Part shown: positions 5,208 to 10,241 of the stretch, piece after piece
Position numbering within the stretch: the first letter of the stretch is position 1
Layout: every line of letters starts with the position of its first letter
Assembly (NCBI GenBank): GCA_002455915.1
Contig: DKLU01000241.1
Coordinates: 1 to 10,241 of the forward strand
Reading direction: 5' to 3'
DNA: 10,241 bases
DNA from: Chryseobacterium sp. UBA6632
GTDB taxonomy: Bacteria; Bacteroidota; Bacteroidia; Flavobacteriales; Weeksellaceae
Made by a program: the position numbers and the translations under genes
The notes under the pieces: generated by a model
Told to the model about the DNA's origin: nothing
Databases searched by the model: none
What the model saw: only the letters and a program-made list of their open reading frames with translations

Positions 5208-8200
5208 ATGAAGAAACTCTCTACTATTTTAGTACTTCTTCTGTGCCTTCTTGACATTGGACTCGTCCCCAATGCCTATGGTCAGGCCACATCATTACCG
5301 TACAGTCAGGACTTTTCTACAGCCAACGACTTTACTTTTGTAAACGGAACGCAAACCAATGTTTGGTACTATGGTACCGTAGCCGGTAACCCTGGTGGTT
5401 CTATTTACATTACGAACAACGGCGGAACTGCGAATGCATATTCTACAGGTAGTACATCTGTATCTCATGCATACAAAGATTTTACAATTCCGGCGGGATC
5501 TACTTTGGCTACCTTTATGTTTGATTGGAAAGCCAATGGTGAAAGTACATACGATTATTTAAGAGTTTGGATGGTTCCAAGCACTTATACTCCAACTGCA
5601 GGTACTGCTATTACTTCAGGTGGTGGAAGAATTCAGGTTGGAGGATACTTCAATCAGGTGACGACTTGGCAATCGTATACAAATTACGCTCTAAACGTAA
5701 GTACTTTTGCAGGAAATACGATGCGTCTTGTTTACGAATGGACGAATGACGACTTATTTGGAACGCAGCCGCCGGCAGCAGTGGATAATATTTCATTATT
5801 AATTCCAACTTGTTTCCAGCCTTCTGCACCAGCAACTTCTGCAATTGGGCCTAACACTGCAACGATTGGTTGGACAGCACCAACAACAGCACCAGGAAAC
5901 GGATACGAGTATTATTTATCTACAACGAATACTGCGCCTACAGCAGCTACAACAGGAACAGCAGCTCCTGTAACATCAGCAGTTTTACCTTCGTTAACAC
6001 CAAGTACAACTTACTATTGGTGGGTACGTTCAGTTTGTAGTGCAACAGACAAGAGTGTTTGGCTTTCGGGAGGAAACTTCAGCACAACACAGATTCCTGC
6101 TCCGTTACCTTATTCACAAGACTTTACAACAAGTAATGATTTTGGATTTACAAACGGAACTTATACAAACAAATGGAATTACGGAACGGCAACGGGTAAC
6201 ACCGGAGGTTCTCTTTATATTTCAAATAATAACGGAACGGCTAATGCTTATACGATAACAAGTGAAGCTACAGTACATGCCTACAGAGATATTACAATTC
6301 CTGCAGGAGCAACAACAGCTATCTTCTCTTACGACTGGAAAGGACAAGGAGAAAGTACTTATGACTATTTAAAAGTATGGTTGGTTCCAACTACTTATAC
6401 ACCAACTGCAGGTACATTAATTACAACAGGAGGTGGAAGAATTCAGGTAGGTGCAGATTATATCAACTTACAAGGTTCTTGGCAAAATTATATGAACCCA
6501 ACGCTTAACATCAGTAGCTTCGCAGGAACTACCATGCGTTTGGTATTCCAGTGGAGAAATGATGGAAGTGGCGGAACACAGCCTCCGATTGCGGTGGATA
6601 ATGTGAATTTATATATTCCAACTTGTAATGTGCCTACAGCGCTTACAGTAAATTCTCAAACTCCAAACGGAGCATCTTTATCTTGGACTGGCCCATCTCC
6701 GGCACCAGGAAACGGATACGAATATTATCTTTCTACAACAAACACGGCACCAACAGCTGCAACAGTAGGTACTGCCAATGCAGGAACTACAGCAAACCCT
6801 AGTGGTTTAACAGCTTATACTACTTACTATTGGTGGGTGCGTTCTGTTTGTTCAGGGTCTGATAAGAGTCTTTGGATGCCTGGGCCTGCCTTTACAACAG
6901 GGCAAATTGGTACAGGAACAGGGGTTACAACTTATCTTCCTGTATATTCTTACTACGGATATAACTATTCTCAACAAATCTATACAAAAGCTGAACTTAC
7001 AAATGCTGTTGGAAACAACAACTTTATTACAGCGATCAGATTTTATGTAGCTACACCTCAAACACCTCAAGCAAATTATAATGAATGGGTGGTTTATTTA
7101 GGACAAACAACGCAAGCTAACTTCGCAACAACTACAAGCTGGGTTCCGCTTTCAGGTTTAACGCAAGTTTATTCAGGAACATTACCTAATATGACTGCAG
7201 GTACTTGGGTTGAAATTCCTTTAGCATCACCATTTATTTGGGATGGGAACAGCAATATTGTTGTTGCAGTTGACGAAAATTCAACAGGATATTCTGGTTC
7301 AGCAGCAAGTTGGGGAGGTTACACAGCTGGCGCAAACAGAGGTATTCTTTATTATGCAGATGGAACCAATCCAGATCCTGCAAGCCCGCCAACGGCAAGC
7401 AGCAGATATTCTGACATTCCTAGAATTCAGTTTAAAGGAGAACCTTTATTAGCGTGTACTACAAACCCGCCAAGCAACATTGCGATGGGTGCAGTTACAG
7501 CTTCTACAGCTACTGTTACTTGGACACCTGCATTAGGAGCTACTTACAACATCAGATATAGAGTTCAGGGTACAACTGCCTGGACAGCAGCAGGAACTGT
7601 AGTTTCTCCAGGAAACAGTATTACCATTCCAGGTTTAACAGAGCAGACGACTTACCAAGTTCAGATTTCTACAACATGTAGTGGTTCTACAGGTGCTTAT
7701 TCTACTTCTACAGTATTTACAACACCTCCATTAACTTACTGTACAATGACAGGTAATGGAACGAATGATCATATTGCTAATGTTACGGTAACTTCTGCCA
7801 ACGTAGGATTCTTACCAATGAGCAACACTACGGTTCAGAATAACTATACAAGCTATACTACTCCGGCTACTTTAATCAACCTTGATATTGGATCAATAGG
7901 AAACCAAGTTTCTGTTGGTAAAGGTTGGACAGGAACTACACAAAGTGATGCAGTATCTGTTTGGATTGACTTTAACAGAAACGGTACTTTTGAAGCTTCA
8001 GAACTTGTTTTAAACTCAGCAGCAAGTACTACAACTCCAGTTGCAGCGTATTTTGATGTTCCAGCAAGTGCATACAACGGACCTTTAACAACTACTATGA
8101 GAGTTGTATTGAGACGTACAAGTGCTCCGGTAATGTGCCAAACTCCTGTAGCAAACGGTGAGGTTGAAGATTATGCAGTAAGATTAAGACCATGTTCTAC

Positions 8201-9749
8201 AGTGGTTCCGGCTGCGCCTACATTCACAACAATTACTCACAATTCAGCAGTAGTAAATTGGACGGCAGTAGCAAACGTAACTTATCAGGTAAGATACAGA
8301 AAACAAGGGCCACCAGCTGGAGCTTGGGAAACAGCTTATGCTTCAACGCAATTAGCAAACATTCCTTTAACGATTACAAACTTAGATCCTGCAACGATTT
8401 ATGATGTAGAAATCGCAACAGTTTGTGGAGCTACTGTAGGAACATTCTCTCCTACAACATCATTTTCTACAAGATGTGATCCTACTCCACCAAGCATTAC
8501 AATCTCTAATATCACAGCTTATTCAGCTACGGTAACTTGGGCACCAGTGGTTCCTAATGCTACGTATATTATGAGATACAGAATTGTAGGAAGTGGAGCT
8601 ACAGGATGGAGCGCAGATATTGCATTACCAAATGCACCAGCAAACTCTTACGCACTTACAAGTTTAATTCCTTATACATCTTATGAGGTTCAGATTGCCA
8701 ATCAGTGTGTGGGAGAAACTACTCCAAACCCTTGGTCTAATCCTAAAGTATTTATAACTGAAAGAATTTGTGACTTACCTCCTCCGGGACTTACCATCAC
8801 AAACATTACTCCTACTACAGCAGCTGTAACTTGGGATCCTTTCCCGGGAGCAAGTTATATCGTGAGATATAGAAAAGTAGGTATTCCGAGCTGGACGAAT
8901 ATTCCTTCAAATACAAACACAGTTGTATTAACAGGATTAATAGAATTAACGAAATATGAAATGCAGGTTGTAAATGTATGTAGCGGAACTCCGGGTACAT
9001 ATACACCTCCATACTTCTTCACTACGCCAACAGTTGTTTACTGCCAAATGCAGTCTGCAAACGGAACAGCGAATTACATTTCAAATGTAACAGTGAAGCC
9101 AAATGGCAAGCCGGAAATGATTAATGAGACAACAGGTTCCACTTACTCAGATTATACAGGTGATCCAAAGAAATTCATTGAATTGATTCAAGGTTCTACA
9201 GGAAACGAAATTTCAATTTCTAAAAAACTTTCAGGAACAAACAACGATGCAGGAATTGCAGTTTGGATTGATTTCGACAGAAGCGGAACCTTCGATATTA
9301 ACGAAAGAATCTTCGTGGCAGGTTTAGATCAAAATGAAAAAGTAACAGGTACATTCAATGTTCCGGCAGATGCTTTTGTAAGCTTAACAGACTATAAATA
9401 TGTAGTAATGAGAGTAGCAATGCAGAAAGGCGGAATCCCTGTAAACTGTACAAATTTCCAGGATGGAGAAGTTGAAGATTACACCGTGAGAATTACTAAA
9501 AACCCGATTGCTAACCCAACAAACCAAACGGATATTTTAATTTATCCAAACCCGGTAAGCACGATATTGAATGTTAAAAACATTAGCCCAAGAGCTAATT
9601 ATAAACTTTACAATGCGGGCGGGCAGGTGATCTCAACAGGAGTGATCTTGAACAACAAGATTGATGTAAGTAAATTGATAAACGGAGTGTACGTAATAGA
9701 CATCGAAGATGTGAAAGGTACGGCTCAGAAAAAGTTCATCAAAGAATAA
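5208..9749 (+). CDS. Type IX-secreted multidomain adhesin-like protein
   Basis: 1513-residue surface or secreted protein. Order by residue: signal peptide 1-26 (ending NAYGQ); MAM/choice-of-anchor-J-like domain about 30-201; FN3 203-295; second J-like domain 300-472; FN3 474-566; unassigned beta-rich domain about 567-748 (TYLPVYSYYGYNYSQQIYTK); FN3 751-843; GEVED domain 845-994; FN3 997-1088, 1091-1186 and 1189-1277; GEVED domain 1279-1430; type IX sorting domain about 1437-1513, with YPNP at 1446 and a conserved GVYVIDI near the end. Both GEVED domains carry an Asp-rich, calcium-type loop (WIDFNRNGTF, WIDFDRSGTF) and the name-giving GEVEDY. A Cys opens almost every domain junction. Export by Sec then the Por secretion system is inferred; binding target unknown. 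No protease or glycosidase motif is seen, so adhesion or matrix binding is the best guess. It has its own promoter and terminator. Confidence 0.93.
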   Translation: MKKLSTILVLLLCLLDIGLVPNAYGQATSLPYSQDFSTANDFTFVNGTQTNVWYYGTVAGNPGGSIYITNNGGTANAYSTGSTSVSHAYKDFTIPAGSTLATFMFDWKANGESTYDYLRVWMVPSTYTPTAGTAITSGGGRIQVGGYFNQVTTWQSYTNYALNVSTFAGNTMRLVYEWTNDDLFGTQPPAAVDNISLLIPTCFQPSAPATSAIGPNTATIGWTAPTTAPGNGYEYYLSTTNTAPTAATTGTAAPVTSAVLPSLTPSTTYYWWVRSVCSATDKSVWLSGGNFSTTQIPAPLPYSQDFTTSNDFGFTNGTYTNKWNYGTATGNTGGSLYISNNNGTANAYTITSEATVHAYRDITIPAGATTAIFSYDWKGQGESTYDYLKVWLVPTTYTPTAGTLITTGGGRIQVGADYINLQGSWQNYMNPTLNISSFAGTTMRLVFQWRNDGSGGTQPPIAVDNVNLYIPTCNVPTALTVNSQTPNGASLSWTGPSPAPGNGYEYYLSTTNTAPTAATVGTANAGTTANPSGLTAYTTYYWWVRSVCSGSDKSLWMPGPAFTTGQIGTGTGVTTYLPVYSYYGYNYSQQIYTKAELTNAVGNNNFITAIRFYVATPQTPQANYNEWVVYLGQTTQANFATTTSWVPLSGLTQVYSGTLPNMTAGTWVEIPLASPFIWDGNSNIVVAVDENSTGYSGSAASWGGYTAGANRGILYYADGTNPDPASPPTASSRYSDIPRIQFKGEPLLACTTNPPSNIAMGAVTASTATVTWTPALGATYNIRYRVQGTTAWTAAGTVVSPGNSITIPGLTEQTTYQVQISTTCSGSTGAYSTSTVFTTPPLTYCTMTGNGTNDHIANVTVTSANVGFLPMSNTTVQNNYTSYTTPATLINLDIGSIGNQVSVGKGWTGTTQSDAVSVWIDFNRNGTFEASELVLNSAASTTTPVAAYFDVPASAYNGPLTTTMRVVLRRTSAPVMCQTPVANGEVEDYAVRLRPCSTVVPAAPTFTTITHNSAVVNWTAVANVTYQVRYRKQGPPAGAWETAYASTQLANIPLTITNLDPATIYDVEIATVCGATVGTFSPTTSFSTRCDPTPPSITISNITAYSATVTWAPVVPNATYIMRYRIVGSGATGWSADIALPNAPANSYALTSLIPYTSYEVQIANQCVGETTPNPWSNPKVFITERICDLPPPGLTITNITPTTAAVTWDPFPGASYIVRYRKVGIPSWTNIPSNTNTVVLTGLIELTKYEMQVVNVCSGTPGTYTPPYFFTTPTVVYCQMQSANGTANYISNVTVKPNGKPEMINETTGSTYSDYTGDPKKFIELIQGSTGNEISISKKLSGTNNDAGIAVWIDFDRSGTFDINERIFVAGLDQNEKVTGTFNVPADAFVSLTDYKYVVMRVAMQKGGIPVNCTNFQDGEVEDYTVRITKNPIANPTNQTDILIYPNPVSTILNVKNISPRANYKLYNAGGQVISTGVILNNKIDVSKLINGVYVIDIEDVKGTAQKKFIKE
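5295..6900 (+). repeat. Tandem duplication of a 270-residue module
   Basis: Residues 30-299 and 300-566 are two copies of the same J-like + FN3 module, offset by 270-271 residues (about 813 nt). Identity is visible in DNA too: GGTGGAAGAATTCAGGT occurs in both copies (near 5623 and 6433), and ACCAGGAAACGGATACGA occurs at 5891 and 6704. Substitutions between copies are frequent, so the duplication is not very recent. Confidence 0.9.
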
Positions 9750-9771
9750 TTATCATATCTAAATAATTAGT

Positions 9772-9806
9772 AAAGGCTCGGAAAATTTCCGGGCCTTTCT
9801 TTTTTA
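9772..9806 (+). terminator. Terminator of the large secreted protein gene
   Basis: AAAGGCTCGGAAA pairs with TTTCCGGGCCTTT (9772-9798, one G-T pair; the innermost A-T pairs open to form the loop), followed by CTTTTTT. It is 22 nt after the stop codon and works on the plus strand only. Confidence 0.92.
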
Positions 9807-9912
9807 TCAAAACTTATAGTGAGATAGATTGGAAACTTCAGGAAAAATAAAATAAATCCGATTATGAAGCTATGTAATAATTTTAGTGGAATAGTTAAGT
9901 TTGAAACTTTTG

Positions 9913-9976
9913 AAAAAAAACAAAACCTCCCATATGATATGAGAGGTAAAAACACAAATGATGAAAAAAAAATTTT
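9913..9976 (-). ncRNA. Putative small RNA, copy B of the 20-nt-core family
   Basis: Minus-strand unit with TATATTTG (9982-9989), a predicted start near 9976, the identical 20-nt core (9947-9966, minus-strand TTTCATCATTTGTGTTTTTA) and a terminator hairpin directly after it. The predicted RNA is about 64 nt. Unlike copy A it has no clear 5' hairpin; the start is CCCGAAAA followed by a T-run. On the plus strand the core would start the frame ATG ATG AAA AAA AAA TTT TCG GGA CAA ATA TAG, so a leader peptide is the alternative reading. No gene follows on that strand within the window, which argues against it. Confidence 0.55.
9925..9947 (-). terminator. Terminator of putative sRNA copy B
   Basis: Minus-strand ACCTCTCATAT pairs with ATATGGGAGGT across one central C (one T-G pair; the innermost pairs form the loop), followed by TTTGTTTTTTTT. 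The same ACCTC/GAGGT base as copy A, with different inner bases, keeps the pairing. Confidence 0.65.
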
Positions 9977-9981
9977 CGGGA

Positions 9982-9989
9982 CAAATATA
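9982..9989 (-). promoter_or_regulatory. TATATTTG -7 box for putative sRNA copy B
   Basis: A full TAnnTTTG match on the minus strand, at the same distance from the 20-nt core (15 nt) as in a copy with no 5' hairpin. Only a weak TTTA stands about 19 nt upstream as a -33 element. Confidence 0.5.
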
Positions 9990-10069
9990 GATATTTTTTC
10001 TTAATAAACAGATTTTTCCAGTTATTTTTTATTAGATATTATTATGTAAGTCATTATACCTTATTGTTT

Positions 10070-10144
10070 AATAAATAAAAATTCCCTTCAACAGGGAATT
10101 TCAAAAGTAAAGGTGTGACATATATAAGGACTTTGTGTTCAAGT
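10070..10144 (-). ncRNA. Putative small RNA, copy E (unrelated core)
   Basis: On the minus strand TAAATTTG (10150-10157) would start an RNA near 10144 that ends at the hairpin 10079-10101, giving about 70-75 nt, the size of copies A and B. The middle (plus-strand CAAAAGTAAAGGTGTGACAT and on) does not carry the 20-nt core. It lies between copies B and C in the same orientation. Only the box-plus-terminator layout supports it. Confidence 0.3.
10079..10101 (-). terminator. Minus-strand terminator of copy E
   Basis: AAATTCCCT on the minus strand pairs with AGGGAATTT (9 bp) around GTTGA, or the equivalent 5-nt loop, and runs on into TTATTTAT. The T-run is interrupted, so it is weaker than the neighbouring ones. 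Confidence 0.55.
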
Positions 10145-10149
10145 ATATT

Positions 10150-10157
10150 CAAATTTA
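10150..10157 (-). promoter_or_regulatory. Possible TAAATTTG -7 box for copy E
   Basis: The minus strand reads TAAATTTG, a TAnnTTTG match. In DNA this AT-rich such a box can occur by chance, and no -33 element is evident. Confidence 0.3.
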
Positions 10158-10194
10158 ATCATATATCCATTTTTATTTTTATGATTCGGGTCAT

Positions 10195-10241
10195 AAAACA
10201 AAAAAACCTCCCGAAGGAGGTTAAAAACACAAATGATGAAA
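10195..10241 (-). ncRNA. Putative small RNA, copy C, 5' part outside window
   Basis: The identical 20-nt core occupies 10222-10241, up to the last base, and is followed on the minus strand by a 7-bp hairpin AACCTCC-TTCG-GGAGGTT (10205-10222) with a UUCG loop, then TTTTTGTTTT. The expected -7 box should lie about 15-30 nt beyond the window end. The hairpin is the most compact of the three core-family terminators. Confidence 0.5.
10205..10222 (-). terminator. Terminator of putative sRNA copy C
   Basis: A perfect 7-bp stem (AACCTCC/GGAGGTT) closed by C(UUCG)G on the minus strand, followed by a T-run there and by AAAAAC on the plus strand. Confidence 0.7.

Noticed and set aside
5567..8404. Several 60-75-codon frames on both strands inside the large gene
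   Set aside because: They are shadows of the 1513-residue frame, which is supported by its domains throughout.
9767..9955. 62-codon minus-strand frame after the large gene
   Set aside because: It crosses the terminator at 9772-9806 and the copy B hairpin. The composition is typical of AT-rich non-coding DNA and no recognisable motif is present.
4042..10241. CRISPR array or insertion-sequence ends as explanation of the 20-nt repeat
   Set aside because: Copies are kilobases apart or irregularly spaced, with no regular spacers, no terminal inverted repeats, no transposase and no target duplications.

Overview
The window looks like a chromosomal segment from a Bacteroidota bacterium of the Flavobacteriales, most likely Chryseobacterium or a close relative. 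The reasons are the AT-rich A/T-run intergenic DNA, -7 boxes of the TAnnTTTG type, A-rich start regions without Shine-Dalgarno sequences, a type IX secretion sorting domain, GEVED domains and a DUF4403 protein. The genus is inferred from style, not from a database match.

Layout. Positions 1-3408 hold a tight co-directional (+) gene run: the 3' part of threonine synthase (thrC), dihydroneopterin aldolase (folB), a secreted DUF4403 protein with a TTG start, and an RDD-family membrane protein. Gaps are 6, 36 and 23 nt, so it is probably one transcript. The genes do not form one pathway: amino-acid synthesis, folate synthesis and two envelope proteins of unknown role. A self-contained tRNA-Cys(GCA) unit with its own promoter and strong terminator follows (3414-3572), then a 46-residue DUF1737-like gene (3654-3794).

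Positions 3795-5207 are mostly non-coding. They hold one orphan 90-residue gene (4218-4490) whose start codon lies in a perfect 15-bp inverted repeat. Two compact minus-strand units resembling small RNA genes bracket it. Positions 5208-9749 encode a 1513-residue secreted mosaic protein: signal peptide, two copies of a (MAM/choice-of-anchor-J-like + FN3) module, an unassigned beta-rich domain, FN3, GEVED, three FN3, GEVED, and a C-terminal type IX sorting domain. It ends at a clear terminator.

Positions 9807-10241 hold no gene that I trust. They hold three more minus-strand hairpin/T-run units. Three units (4042-4112, 9913-9976, and 10195 to the window end) share an identical 20-nt core between a terminator hairpin and, in the two complete ones, an upstream TATATTTG box on the same strand. 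Two further units (4490-4562, 10070-10144) have a similar layout but diverged cores. This dispersed family of roughly 65-75-nt putative sRNAs is the most interesting signal here. Its core is complementary to A-rich ATG-AAA translation start regions.
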